A stretch of DNA of 55,914 nt from JBGCEZ01 sp045106735 (GCA_045106735.1 JBGCEZ010000048.1:1-55914), one strand, 5' to 3'; positions 43,854 through 54,074 are shown, numbered from the stretch's first letter. Numbers and translations: made by a program. The notes: generated by a model from the letters alone, not told the origin.

Positions 43854-46800
43854 TGGGCAGAAGTCTCAAGGGCGTTGGCGGTGCGATGGAAAACAGAATC
43901 GGACACGGGCGAAAGCGTTGCATTGGCTGCCAGTTCGCGGGCGGCGGCAAGGACGGCGACCGGACGAACCGGGCGATCGATGCGCCGGGCCCGGGCGGGG
44001 TGTACCCCGGCGTGTGCCCCGTCGGCCGGGCCGACAAGCACCACGCCGGCCACGGTGCTGCTCGCCGCGCGGTTGGCGGCCACCAGCCCGTCAGGGTGCT
44101 GGGATTCGTCGCGGGCGGCGAGCACCACAATCTCTCGAGGCTCCGCCCGCGAGAGCGCGTCGGGATCATCGGTCGACGCGATCACCGCACCGGCCCGCGT
44201 GAAGATGGTGTGCAGGGTGGCCGCGACTTGATGGTCGAACGTCACCAAATGGATTCCACGGCCGACCAAGGACGAGGCGGGATCCGATGATGCATTGGCC
44301 GGCGAGACCTTCGTGTCGATCGGTACCGGGGGCGATGTCGCCCGAGGCAGCCGGAGCTCAACCGACGTGCCTTCGCCCGGCGTCGACGCGATCAAGACCG
44401 TTCCGCCGTGGTCTTCAATGACGGAATGGGCGACGCTCAAGCCGAGGCCAGTGCCGCGGTCGCGCGGCTTGGTGGTGAAAAACGGGTCGATGGCCCGCTC
44501 CACGAGCGTGGGGGCCATGCCTGAACCATCATCGGTCACCGAAACGCAGGCCATCGTGGAGGTGGCATCGTCATCGGAAGCAAATGCGGTTTCGCCCACG
44601 CAGCACGCGTGGACCCGCAAGGTGATTCGTCCGCTCCCGTCGATCGCGTCACGAGCATTGATCAACAAGTTGACGATCGCCTGCTCCACGGCGGAAGGCT
44701 CGATCATCACCGCTCGCTTGACGGGTTCGCCTGGATCATCGACTTCGACGTGGCACTCGATCGACTGGGGAACGGTCGGGCGGATCAAATCGAGCGCCCG
44801 GTACGCGACGGCGGCGAGATCGCAGGAATGCCGTCTTCCGGGTGTGGTGCGCGAGTAGGCGAGCAAGGCGCCCACGAGTTCCTTGCCCTGGTGACTGACG
44901 GTGCGCAGGCGGCGGGCAGCGTGGGCCGGTCCCGAAGCGGCCGTGTCGGGAAGTGACGGCACGGGCGTGGCGGAGCGTGGCAGCGAGCCTGGCCGCGAGC
45001 CCGGCGGCGAGTCAGGCAGGGAGCCAGAAACAGGCCCGTTGACGCGGCCATCCGTGCTCAGTTCGGTCAGGTCTTCGGAAATGCGTTCGACGATCGCGAA
45101 CATCGTGTTGAGATCATGGGAGATGCCCGCGGCCAACGTGCCGGCGGCTTGCAGCCGTTGGGCGCGAGTGAGCTGCGCTTCGGCCACCGCTCGCTGCATT
45201 TCGGCTTCGCGTTGACGGTCGACGTCTTGGACCACGCCGAAGCAGCGGACGGGGCGGTTCGATTCGCCCACCGCGAAGCATCCGCGGACGCGGAGCCAAC
45301 GATACGCATCGTCGATCTGGCGCACGCGAACTTCGACTTCGAACGGACGTTCCGAACCGATGGCGTCGTGGGCATCACGGACCGCGGCCATCATGATCGA
45401 CCGGTCCTCTCCGTGGACGCGTGCAAGGACCGCTCGGACGGATGGCTCTGATCCGCGGGGCAAGCCGGCGAGATCGTAGAAGCCGTTGGTCCAGAGACCT
45501 TCTTGATGGTCGAAGTCGTACTCGAACAGGCCGGAGTCGAGCCCGGCCAAGCCGAAACTCATGCGGTGCACGGTCCGGCGCACGTCGCGCTCGGCCGCGA
45601 TCCGGCGGACGTTCTCCGCCTTCAGTCGACGGGTCTGCCGGCGAAGCCGAACGATCGCCAGGGCAACGGTGCCGCCCAGGCAAAGGAGTGTGCCACCGAC
45701 GACGCCGGCCCTGATCAGCGGACGTTCAAAGACGGTCGGCCGAATGTCGAACGCCAATGATGCCGGCGGGGTCTGGATGCCGGCGGATGCGTCGATGGCC
45801 TGGACATCAAATCGATATTGCCCCGGCGGCAGCCCGGTGTAGAAAGCGTTGCGCCGCGCACCACTCCGCACCCACGATGCGTCATGCCCGTGGAGTCGGT
45901 ATCGGAAGCTGACGGATTCGGGAGCGGACAAGGTTGCCGCCCCGAAGTCGATCGCGATGTCCCGCTGATCGGGTTCGAGTGCGGGTATGGCGGCGACCGC
46001 CGGATCGTGGACGCGGGCCGCTTCGCCCACGCCCGCCGTGATCTGTGAGATGTACGGCACTCCGAGCTCGGGCCGTGGCAAGATCACATCGCGGGCGATG
46101 CCGATGGGGCCCTCGATCGTGGAGAACCAAATCGTCCCATCGGGGCTGACATCGTGGGCAGGCTGGTTCCCGCCCGCGGCCTCTGGTGTCCCAAGGTGAA
46201 CGCTGGGGACGTGCGCCGCATCGCCGTTCAAGAAGCGATCAACCGCGTCACGATCCAGGCAGAAGACGCCGCGATTGGAGTTGATCCAGATGCGGTCATT
46301 CCGCAGCACGATGGAAGAAATCGAGTCGTCGCGGAGGCCGTTGGCGACGGTCAGGCGATGCAGCGTTTGGCCGCGCATGATGCCGATCCCGCCGCCGTAC
46401 GAACCGAACCAGAGTGTCTCATCGTCTTGTTGGACGATCGATCGGATCCTGCCGCCCGGCATTCCGTCTTCCACCGTCAGCCAGGAGATCTGACGCGCCC
46501 GGTCCTCGCGCCCGAGCGCCGGCCTCCAGTCGGACAGGTTGACGCGGCCGACGCCGCCATCGCTGCCGATCCAGAGCGTTCCTTCGTGGTCGCGGAAAAT
46601 TGCGGCCACGCGGCCGATGTTCGGAGGGAGGCCAAGCCACACGAGACCGGCCGCCGACAAAGAGCCGATGCGTTGGCCGTTGCTGAACCAAATGGTCCCG
46701 GACGCGTCCTCGGAGAGTGATTCCACCGGCACGGGGAGTTCCCACGTGCGCCGCGCGGTTCCGTCGGCCGCTTCGATCGAAATGACCTTGCCGATGCCCA

Positions 46801-48298
46801 CGACGCGTCGGCCATCGCGGGTGACCAAGACGCGGGCTCCTGCCCCGGTCCGCTCCATCTCGGTACGTCCGTTGAAGCCAGCGCGGTGGATGCCCTTGTA
46901 CGTTCCGAAGAGGAGGCTGCCGTCGGCCTCGATCTGAACTGAGCCGTTCGGGAACCCGGCGACCACGGGGACGTGGTACCAGCGGGCGGGGGAGATGTGC
47001 CGAAGGCCGCGCGTGTTGTGACCGGCCCAGATCGAGCCGTCGTTGGCCAGATGCAACGCGCGGAAGTGCGAGCTCGAGCTGGGGCCCTCGGAGAGGTGTT
47101 CTTCGTCGAGCAGCGTCTCGGGGCGGATCGGGGCGACGCTCGTGGACCAGCGTCGGGCCGGGATCACGTGGACCGCGTGCCCGCCGAGCAGGATGTCGCC
47201 GTTCGGCTGGCGGGCGATGGACTGGACCGTCTCATCAAGCTGGGCGGCCAGGAGAGCCGGCTTGTCTCGTTGCACGCGAAAGACTTGTTTTCCGGCGGCA
47301 ATCCACACGCCGCCCGATTGATCGGCGATCGCGTGCGGCACGAAGCCAAACGGCGCGTCAACGGACCACTTTTCTTGGCCGGTCCGGGCGTCGTAGACGT
47401 CAACGCCGTCGATGCGAGCGACGAACATGTGGACGTCGTCGCGGGTGAGGCTCAGGGGCCCTTGGGCGTCGGGCGGAGGGGAAGAAAGAACGATGCCGTC
47501 GGGACGGACGCGAAACAGGCCTCGGTCGGTGCCGGCCCAGACGACGCCATCGGGGCCGACGGCAATCTCGCGAACATTGGCGCGTTCGAGTTCTGGATGA
47601 GCGACGGGGCGGAAGCCGGCGGTGTCCATGCGGATCAGTCCGCGGCGGTGGGCCCCGATCCAGAGCGTGCCTCGATCATCTTCGGCGAGCGAGAGGATTC
47701 TGTTGGTCGGAAGCTGCGGGTAGCTGGCAACGTCAAACGTCTGGAAGCCCACGCCGTCGAAGCGGGCCAGGCCCCCGAACGTGCCGATCCAGAGTCGGCC
47801 GTCGTGAGAGGGCGCGATCGACGTGACGGTTGCCTGGGGGAGGCCGTGCTCGACTTGGAATCGCCGCACGTCCGCCCGCGTGCGGACGGTGAACGGTGGC
47901 CGATTCTCGTCGGGCGTCGCGGCCGCCATGGTCAGCTGCAGGAGCGAGGCGCTGTCGTTCGATGCATCGTCGGGCGCGGCGGAACGTGCGGTCGCCGGGG
48001 TGGCGACGTTCGTCGGCGCCGGGGACGCTGAAGTCGGGGGTTGGCCAGCCGACCGGTTGTACGTCTGGTTGGACGTCTGGTTGGACGCTTGGCCTGACGT
48101 CTGGCTGGACGTGTCCTCCGCCGCCGCGGCTGGTCGGAGATTCGCCGGGCTGCTTGGGGCGAAAGTCGGAGACGCCTGCATTGCCGGAGCAAGGCTGAGG
48201 CCGACGGTGACCGCGGCCGTCCGCGCCAGATGAATCTGGCTGCGGTGGTCAAGTCGGAGCAGGCGATCGTGAAGGATGAAGATTGGGTTCATCGTCAT
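43850..48298 (-). CDS. Large beta-propeller sensor histidine kinase with degenerate C-terminal receiver
   Basis: The product is about 1482 residues. After an N-terminal signal/anchor and a Ser/Thr/Gln-rich region come two seven-bladed-like propellers (from about 150) rich in GRLWIGT and LWFGS motifs, a Y_Y_Y domain (FRYRLHGHDASWVRSG...YTGLPPGQYRFDVQA), one membrane helix, a PAS-like domain (YRWLRVRGCFAV), HisKA with ISHDLNTMF, an HATPase with DDGSGM and GTGLGLSVAHSV, and a last domain (about 1348-1465) shaped like a receiver but lacking the phospho-Asp. The HisKA is split by a Pro/Ser/Gly-rich insertion. Start is uncertain: ATG 48298 is used, GTG 48346 possible. This is an HTCS-like sensor, often for sugars. 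Confidence 0.88.
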   Translation of the reverse strand: MTMNPIFILHDRLLRLDHRSQIHLARTAAVTVGLSLAPAMQASPTFAPSSPANLRPAAAAEDTSSQTSGQASNQTSNQTYNRSAGQPPTSASPAPTNVATPATARSAAPDDASNDSASLLQLTMAAATPDENRPPFTVRTRADVRRFQVEHGLPQATVTSIAPSHDGRLWIGTFGGLARFDGVGFQTFDVASYPQLPTNRILSLAEDDRGTLWIGAHRRGLIRMDTAGFRPVAHPELERANVREIAVGPDGVVWAGTDRGLFRVRPDGIVLSSPPPDAQGPLSLTRDDVHMFVARIDGVDVYDARTGQEKWSVDAPFGFVPHAIADQSGGVWIAAGKQVFRVQRDKPALLAAQLDETVQSIARQPNGDILLGGHAVHVIPARRWSTSVAPIRPETLLDEEHLSEGPSSSSHFRALHLANDGSIWAGHNTRGLRHISPARWYHVPVVAGFPNGSVQIEADGSLLFGTYKGIHRAGFNGRTEMERTGAGARVLVTRDGRRVVGIGKVISIEAADGTARRTWELPVPVESLSEDASGTIWFSNGQRIGSLSAAGLVWLGLPPNIGRVAAIFRDHEGTLWIGSDGGVGRVNLSDWRPALGREDRARQISWLTVEDGMPGGRIRSIVQQDDETLWFGSYGGGIGIMRGQTLHRLTVANGLRDDSISSIVLRNDRIWINSNRGVFCLDRDAVDRFLNGDAAHVPSVHLGTPEAAGGNQPAHDVSPDGTIWFSTIEGPIGIARDVILPRPELGVPYISQITAGVGEAARVHDPAVAAIPALEPDQRDIAIDFGAATLSAPESVSFRYRLHGHDASWVRSGARRNAFYTGLPPGQYRFDVQAIDASAGIQTPPASLAFDIRPTVFERPLIRAGVVGGTLLCLGGTVALAIVRLRRQTRRLKAENVRRIAAERDVRRTVHRMSFGLAGLDSGLFEYDFDHQEGLWTNGFYDLAGLPRGSEPSVRAVLARVHGEDRSIMMAAVRDAHDAIGSERPFEVEVRVRQIDDAYRWLRVRGCFAVGESNRPVRCFGVVQDVDRQREAEMQRAVAEAQLTRAQRLQAAGTLAAGISHDLNTMFAIVERISEDLTELSTDGRVNGPVSGSLPDSPPGSRPGSLPRSATPVPSLPDTAASGPAHAARRLRTVSHQGKELVGALLAYSRTTPGRRHSCDLAAVAYRALDLIRPTVPQSIECHVEVDDPGEPVKRAVMIEPSAVEQAIVNLLINARDAIDGSGRITLRVHACCVGETAFASDDDATSTMACVSVTDDGSGMAPTLVERAIDPFFTTKPRDRGTGLGLSVAHSVIEDHGGTVLIASTPGEGTSVELRLPRATSPPVPIDTKVSPANASSDPASSLVGRGIHLVTFDHQVAATLHTIFTRAGAVIASTDDPDALSRAEPREIVVLAARDESQHPDGLVAANRAASSTVAGVVLVGPADGAHAGVHPARARRIDRPVRPVAVLAAARELAANATLSPVSDSVFHRTANALETSAQ

Positions 48299-48462
48299 CA
48301 CCGTGGCGGGCGTGTCCGGAAGCACGCAACGTGACTGGGTACCCACGAGAGTCTATGGCCAAGCCGGATCAAGCCCGGGAGACTTTGGCAAAAAGTGGCG
48401 CATTCGAAAATGCCGATGGGTCGAATGCGCGAAGCGAGGGATCGTGAGTGGGATGAACGACC

Positions 48463-48498
48463 GACGGCCCGGCGCTTCGTAGGAAGCGCCGGGCCGTC
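48463..48498 (-). terminator. Perfect 16-bp hairpin downstream of the FG-GAP gene
   Basis: gacggcccggcgcttc pairs perfectly with its complement around a 4-nt loop. It lies about 130 nt past the stop at 48630 on the minus strand. There is no T-tract, so it may be an atypical terminator or an RNA-stabilising hairpin. It is also in front of the hybrid kinase gene. Confidence 0.6.
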
Positions 48499-48629
48499 AC
48501 ATTCAATCGAGCATCGGATGGGGCAAGAGCGTTGCCGGCCCTTCGCCGGATCGGCCGGGTCGGCTGGGTCGCGTTCGGCCGAAGTGGTCCAGGCCGATTC
48601 GAGGCCCAGGCTCGAGCCACCGCCTCCGG

Positions 48630-50069
48630 TCAGGACCAGTTGGCCAGCACGGTCAGCAGTTCGAATGAGCCAACGGTCCCGTCGCCGTTGATGTCGGGCG
48701 GGCACGGGGCGGGGCACGGACCCCAGGCCGAAAGCACCGCCAGCAGGTCGGTCACGTTGACCAGGCCGTCGCCGTTGAGGTCACCGGGGACCGCGGCCGA
48801 GCCATCCTGCAGGAAGATCGACGTGCCGCCGCAGTGGGCGATCAGCATGTCCAGGTCGCCGTCGGCGTCCAGGTCCAGGAGGCCGACATCGCTGGTGCCG
48901 TTCGGCAGCCACGCGGCACCACCGGCCCACGCCTGATCCGGGCCGGGGCCGTCGCCATCGCCGAGCCAGACCCGAAGGCGGCGGGCGCAGTCCTGCGGGA
49001 ACTCCTGGTCCAGGTCGCAGATCAGAACGTCGAGCAAGCCGTCGCCGTTGAGGTCGCCGGTTCGGGCGATCGAGCCGAACCCGTTCGAGCCGCTCAGCGT
49101 CACCGCCGCGGCGAACGTCGCCTGGCCGTTGCCGCCCGGTCCGGTGTTCTCGTAGTACTGGTCGGTGCCGTTGCGGACGCTGACGATGTCAATGTCGCCG
49201 TCGCCGTCCATGTCGTCGGCCGCGAAGTTGTAGGTCGCTCCAGTTGACACCGTCTGGGGCGTGCCGTTGAACACGCCGCCGTTGGAGTACAGGATCCGCG
49301 CCGCGCCGGCGGGATTGGTGACGCCCTCGACGATGTCCATGGCGCCGTCGGCGTTCATGTCGGCCACCGCGCTCGAGCGCACGGCGGTGGTGCCGCTGTT
49401 CGAGCCGAGTCGCGGGAAGCTCTGGTCGGTCAGGCCGAGCCACGCGCCACCCTTGTCCGAGCCGAGGTTCGTGTAGAAGCGGTCGATGCCCGAACGGTTG
49501 CCGATGAAGACGTCGGGGTGGCCATCGCCGTCGCCGACCAGGTCGCCGGCGCTCAGGCTCCACACGTCGAGATTGATGGCGGGCACCAGGCCCGCGGCCG
49601 CCGGCTCCAAGCCGAGCCACACGCCGGCGTCTTCGCCCTGATTGATCAGGACCGTCAGCGGGACAGCGGTGCCGTGGCCGACGATCACGTCGAGCCACCC
49701 GTCGTTGTTGAGGTCGACGGCGATCGTGTCGCGGCTGCGCCGGCTCGTGGCCAGCGCGGGGGCGAGCGTGGCCGTCATGTCGGTGAGCACGCCGTTGTCG
49801 TTCATGAGCAGCAAGTCGGGCAGCGGGCTGCCGTTGTTGTTGTTCAGGCCAACGCGGCGGGACACGACGACGTCAAGGTCGCCGTCTTGGTCGAGGTCAG
49901 CCAGCGCGTAGTCGCGTTCGCTGTCGTCATCCGCGCCGACGCCGGGCGCGGCGATGAGCCGCATGTCCGTTGCGTCGGTGAAAGTGGGGAGTCCAGCGAA
50001 GCTGGGGGCAGCGATGGCGAGCGCCACGCCGGCGGCCAGCGAACCAAGTGCGGGGGAGGGCGAAACCAT
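48630..50069 (-). CDS. Secreted FG-GAP/VCBS repeat protein with dockerin-like C-terminus
   Basis: The 479-residue protein has a signal peptide (ALAIAAPSFA) after ATG 50069, which follows AAGGAG by 9 nt. The main body holds several FG-GAP/VCBS-like Ca-binding repeats (ALADLDQDGDLDVVVS, AVDLNNDGWLDVIVG, DMDGDGDIDIVSV, TGDLNGDGLLDVLIC, LLDLDADGDLDMLIA) in a beta-propeller. The last 51 residues carry two dockerin-like repeats around WGPCPAPCP. Function is probably attachment or display outside the cell. It resembles the dockerin tail of the sugar dehydrogenase at 28648. Confidence 0.88.
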   Translation of the reverse strand: MVSPSPALGSLAAGVALAIAAPSFAGLPTFTDATDMRLIAAPGVGADDDSERDYALADLDQDGDLDVVVSRRVGLNNNNGSPLPDLLLMNDNGVLTDMTATLAPALATSRRSRDTIAVDLNNDGWLDVIVGHGTAVPLTVLINQGEDAGVWLGLEPAAAGLVPAINLDVWSLSAGDLVGDGDGHPDVFIGNRSGIDRFYTNLGSDKGGAWLGLTDQSFPRLGSNSGTTAVRSSAVADMNADGAMDIVEGVTNPAGAARILYSNGGVFNGTPQTVSTGATYNFAADDMDGDGDIDIVSVRNGTDQYYENTGPGGNGQATFAAAVTLSGSNGFGSIARTGDLNGDGLLDVLICDLDQEFPQDCARRLRVWLGDGDGPGPDQAWAGGAAWLPNGTSDVGLLDLDADGDLDMLIAHCGGTSIFLQDGSAAVPGDLNGDGLVNVTDLLAVLSAWGPCPAPCPPDINGDGTVGSFELLTVLANWS

Positions 50070-50180
50070 GGGGACGGTCTCCTTGGAGTGGATTTCAGGG
50101 ATCCCGACGACCGTAGCAGATCGTCCCCGGCGATCGAAGGGGATTGGTGTGGAACGCGGGGGGCAATGAGCGCAAGCCCC

Positions 50181-50261
50181 GGCCACGTCGAGCACGTCGA
50201 GGACGCCGAGCACTTCGAGCACGCCGAGCACTTCGGGCACGCCGAGCACGCCGAGCACGCC
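50181..50261. repeat. Nine tandem nonamers (gagcacgcc type)
   Basis: Nine contiguous 9-mers: ggccacgtc, gagcacgtc, gaggacgcc, gagcacttc, gagcacgcc, gagcacttc, gggcacgcc, gagcacgcc, gagcacgcc. It lies between the start of the FG-GAP gene and the terminator of rpsA. Confidence 0.88.
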
Positions 50262-50311
50262 GGACGCGCCGAACACCCCCGACCGCGACGACAGCCCCGT
50301 CCCCAATGAAA

Positions 50312-50341
50312 CAGGGCCCGCGGCAAATGCCACGGGCCCTG
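50312..50341 (-). terminator. Intrinsic terminator of rpsA
   Basis: cagggcccgcggc and gccacgggccctg pair with one mismatch around aaat. On the minus strand it begins about 47 nt after the rpsA stop and is followed by a short T-rich stretch (gtttcatt). Confidence 0.75.
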
Positions 50342-50387
50342 AACACTGTTCATGAACACCGCTCATGCGGTGCGTTGCAAAGCGCGA

Positions 50388-52172
50388 TCAGCCGAGGGTG
50401 ATCTTGTCGGTACCCAGGGCACCGTGATCGTCCATGCCGCCGCGGGTCGGGCTGGGACCGCGATCGGGACGATCGCCGCCACCGCCGCCGCCATCTTCGC
50501 CGCCGCCTTCGGCGCCGCCACCGTCACCCCACTGGGCACGCTTGAGCGACAGACCGATCTTGCGGTCCATGGTGTCGACGCGAAGGATCTTCACGTCGAG
50601 CTCTTCGCCAACCTTGACCACGTCCTGCGGGTTCTCGACCTTCTGGTCGCTGAGCTCGGAGATGTGGAGGAGACCTTCGAGGCCCTCTTCCAGCTCCACG
50701 AACACGCCGAAGTTGGTGATCTTGGTGACCGAACCGTGGACCACCATGCCGGGCTTGTACGCGTCCGGAATGGCGGCGATCCAGGGATCTTCGCTGAGCT
50801 GCTTCACGCCAAGGCTGACGCGCTGCTTCTCCTGGTCGATCTCGAGGACCACGCACTCGACGGCGTCGCCCTTCTTGTACTTCTCGTTCGGGTGCGAGAT
50901 CTTCTCGGTCCACGACATGTCGCTGACGTGCAGCAGACCGTCGATGCCGGGCTCGATCTCGACGAACGCACCGTAGTTCGCGAGGTTGCGAACGGTGCCG
51001 TCGATGATGGTGCCGACGGGGTACTTCTCGGCCACGAGCTCCCAAGGGTTCACCTCGGTCTGCTTCATGCCGAGGCTGATCTCCTGCTTGTCCTTGTCGA
51101 TGTCCAGCACCACGACTTCGCAGTCCTGGCCGACCTGAACCATCTCGCTCGGGTGGTTGACCCGCTTGGTCCAGGACATCTCGGAGACGTGCACGAGACC
51201 CTCGATGCCCTCTTCAAGCTGCACGAAGGCGCCGTAGGAGACGAGGTTGACGACCTTGCCGCTGACGCGACTGTTGATCGGGTACTTCTCGTCGATCTTC
51301 TCCCAGGGGCTCGCTTCCTTCTGCTTGAGACCCAGGGCGACCTTTTCCTTCTCGTGGTCGATCTTGAGGATCTTGACCTCGAGCTTCTCGCCCACGCGGA
51401 CCATCTCGCTCGGGTGGCTGACGCGACCCCAGCTCATGTCCGTGATGTGCAGGAGTCCGTCGAGACCGCCGAGGTCCACGAACGCACCGAAGTCGGCGAG
51501 GTTCGTGACGGTACCGGTGACGAGGTCGCCCTCGTTGATGGTGCCGAGCAGGGTCTTCTTGGCTTCCTCGCGCTCCTGCTCAATGAGCTTGCGGCGCGAG
51601 ATGACGATGTTGCGGCGTTCCTCGTCGATCTTGAGGATGACCGCGCGGATCGTCTTGCCGATGTATTCGCCGATGTCGCTGGGACGACGGATGTCCACCT
51701 GCGATGCGGGCATGAAGACGGGCACGCCGATGTCGACGAGCAGACCGCCCTTGATCTTCCGCATGCCGCGGCCTTCGATGATGTCGTTCTCCTTGCGCGT
51801 GCGGAGGATTTCCTCCCAACCGCGGATGCGGTCGGCCTTGCGCTTGGAGACCTTGACGGTCCCGGATTCGCCTTCGATGGCTTCCAGCAGAACCTCGACT
51901 TCGTCTCCAACTTGGAGCTCGTCAAAGTTCTCGAATTCGTTCTTGTTGACCAGGCCTTCCGACTTGAGGCCCACTTCGACGACGACGTCGTCTCCGGCCT
52001 TGCCCACGATGCGACCCTTGAGGATCGTGCCGGGCTGGAAGTTCTGGATGTCGGTCCCCAGCAGGGTGTCCATATCCCCTTCAACCACGTCAGACCCGAA
52101 GGCATCGCGGATGAGGGAATCGACGTCGTCCTGCTGCAGATCGAGATCGGCAATGAGATTGTGATCGACCAT
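50388..52172 (-). CDS. rpsA: 30S ribosomal protein S1
   Basis: The 594-residue protein has six S1 RNA-binding domains, starting with FQPGTILKGRIVGKAGDDVV and repeating (LVTGTVTNLADFGAFVDLGG, RVSGKVVNLVSYGAFVQLEE, IIDGTVRNLANYGAFVEIEP, VVHGSVTKITNFGVFVELEE), each followed by a conserved ISEMSW/DMSW-like strand. It binds mRNA leaders and helps initiation on the 30S subunit. The tail (about 545-594) is Gly/Asp-rich. ATG 52172 is chosen; a GTG at 52292 would add 40 basic residues that look like a leader region. A TATGAT hexamer (minus) at 52317-52322 may be a promoter element. Confidence 0.95.
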   Translation of the reverse strand: MVDHNLIADLDLQQDDVDSLIRDAFGSDVVEGDMDTLLGTDIQNFQPGTILKGRIVGKAGDDVVVEVGLKSEGLVNKNEFENFDELQVGDEVEVLLEAIEGESGTVKVSKRKADRIRGWEEILRTRKENDIIEGRGMRKIKGGLLVDIGVPVFMPASQVDIRRPSDIGEYIGKTIRAVILKIDEERRNIVISRRKLIEQEREEAKKTLLGTINEGDLVTGTVTNLADFGAFVDLGGLDGLLHITDMSWGRVSHPSEMVRVGEKLEVKILKIDHEKEKVALGLKQKEASPWEKIDEKYPINSRVSGKVVNLVSYGAFVQLEEGIEGLVHVSEMSWTKRVNHPSEMVQVGQDCEVVVLDIDKDKQEISLGMKQTEVNPWELVAEKYPVGTIIDGTVRNLANYGAFVEIEPGIDGLLHVSDMSWTEKISHPNEKYKKGDAVECVVLEIDQEKQRVSLGVKQLSEDPWIAAIPDAYKPGMVVHGSVTKITNFGVFVELEEGLEGLLHISELSDQKVENPQDVVKVGEELDVKILRVDTMDRKIGLSLKRAQWGDGGGAEGGGEDGGGGGGDRPDRGPSPTRGGMDDHGALGTDKITLG

Positions 52173-52448
52173 GTATTCGGCCCCGGCGGAACGTCCGCCG
52201 CGGCGCCTCGCAAAAGAGTTGGTGCGACCGCCGGCGGGCACACTGCCCGGCCGTTCGATGCGGCGCGTTGAAGCTGACTGATTCGAGTCCACGCGGACCC
52301 GAGATCAGAATCGGCGATCATACCGGGCGTCACGAGTCGCCGGCGAACGGATGACAGGATTCCCGGGGGGAACCAAAAGGAATCCGAACACCCGCGCAGG
52401 ATCGGCCCGGAATGACGGACGCCAGGTGGGCCACCCGGCGACCACCAC

Positions 52449-53849
52449 TCAATCCGTCAGCGCGGTCCCCATCCGCCGCTGCACCATGAACAACGCCGCC
52501 CCGAACAGCGTCAGGGCCAAGCAGAGGCCGAAGACCCACGCCCCGCCGCCGGGAATCAGATCCGGCGCGGCGGCGATCGCCGCCTGATCGACGGCCTCGG
52601 GCGGCGTCGCCTCCAGCAGTTCGTACAGGCCCACGGCCAACACCGGCCCGATCATGCCGCGGACGCCGGTGAGGGTCACGTGCACGGCCATGTAGTCGCT
52701 CGTCTTGTCCGGCGGGGCGAAGTCGTGGTGGCCGAGGTTCCAGCCCAGCACGCCGCCGCCGATCCCGATGCCCTTGCAGACCGCGCCGGCCCACATGAGC
52801 CACTCCAGCTGCAGGGCCGCACCCGCGGTGAAGCAGGCCGCGGCGGAGACGAAGCTCCACGCGTGGATTGAGCGGAACTGCAGGATGTGCATCCGGTCCA
52901 GCAGCCGCGACCAGAACGGGATCGCCGGCATCATGATCGTCGTCGGAATGATCGCCGCCACCAGGATGCCTCTCAGGTAGCCGTACCCGAAGACGTCGCG
53001 CAAGACGATGATCACGAGCGAGCCGACCGACAGGTTGCCGATGCCGAACACGAACATCGTCGCCATGTAGTTGCGGTAGGCCCGGTCCTCGGTCAGCACG
53101 CGGAGCAACGCGCGGGGGCCGGCCAGCCGCACACCGCCGGCGGCCCGCTCGGCGTCGTCGCGCCGCTCGGCTTCGAGCATCGCCCGATGCCGCCGGACCC
53201 GCATCCGCAGGTAAAACAACGCCCCGACCACGCCGCTGGCCGCAGCGATGCCGTACACCACGCGGAACGATTCTTCGTTCGCGCGGAGGGCCAGGGCCAT
53301 CGACAGCGCGGTGAGCGAGAGCATCGCCGCCTGAATCGTGGCCAATCGCCCGGCCATGGTGGGGCGGGTATGCCGGGGATAGTTCGCGCGCCAGACCGTC
53401 GCCCGCAGCGTGACCACGCCGGCCCAGCACATGCGGCCGCCCACCGACGCCAGCATCAGCATGCCCAGGCCGACGACCGACCGCGGGGCGAACACCACTT
53501 GGGCCACGAGCAGCACGGCCATGAGCTGCAGCGTCACCAGCATCCGCACCTTGTCGCGGCCGCGGCTGACGCCCACCCAGATGAAGCTGGTCACGTTGGC
53601 GAAGGCGGGGGCCGAGGCCAGGATCGCCACCGCGAAGTTCAGGGTCCGCGTGGGCACCACGCCCTCGAAGCCGGTCTTGGCGATGACGCCGACGACGCCG
53701 CCCTCGATCGCGCCGATCAGGACGCTCAGGAACAGCCAAGCCGAGAGCTCGCGCCGGTAGTGGATGCGCGAGAGCACCGGCATGGACGCGGGGTGCCAGC
53801 CCGACAGGCCGCGGACGATGCCGCTGGCCGCGGCGTGGAGGACGGTCAC
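52449..53849 (-). CDS. Major facilitator superfamily transporter
   Basis: The 466-residue protein has about twelve hydrophobic helices (starting near 35 and ending near 455), as expected for an MFS carrier, with the two six-helix halves split by a long polar stretch near residues 215-255 (MRVRRHRAMLEAERRDDAERA). Loop motifs are weak; the family can be assigned only broadly. The frame begins at GTG 53849 with no clear ribosome binding site, so the start could move. The longer overlapping minus-strand frame is a GC shadow. The substrate is unknown. It lies upstream of rpsA on the same strand. Confidence 0.75.
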   Translation of the reverse strand: MTVLHAAASGIVRGLSGWHPASMPVLSRIHYRRELSAWLFLSVLIGAIEGGVVGVIAKTGFEGVVPTRTLNFAVAILASAPAFANVTSFIWVGVSRGRDKVRMLVTLQLMAVLLVAQVVFAPRSVVGLGMLMLASVGGRMCWAGVVTLRATVWRANYPRHTRPTMAGRLATIQAAMLSLTALSMALALRANEESFRVVYGIAAASGVVGALFYLRMRVRRHRAMLEAERRDDAERAAGGVRLAGPRALLRVLTEDRAYRNYMATMFVFGIGNLSVGSLVIIVLRDVFGYGYLRGILVAAIIPTTIMMPAIPFWSRLLDRMHILQFRSIHAWSFVSAAACFTAGAALQLEWLMWAGAVCKGIGIGGGVLGWNLGHHDFAPPDKTSDYMAVHVTLTGVRGMIGPVLAVGLYELLEATPPEAVDQAAIAAAPDLIPGGGAWVFGLCLALTLFGAALFMVQRRMGTALTD

Positions 53850-54074
53850 GGAGTCGGTCCGAATGGCCGAGGGAGCCGGGAGTGGCCGGGGGGCGAAGGC
53901 CGGCCGGGCGTGGGAATCGGTGGAGCGGGGCCAAGCCTAGGCCGGGCGCCGGGCCGGAGGGAGGTTTGGCCGATGGGTGGGGGTGGCGGGAGCGTGGGGG
54001 CCGGCCGGTTGTCGAAGACGGGTGGCCATCGGGACATCGGGACGTCGGGCCAATCGGCCGGCGGTCAACGAACA

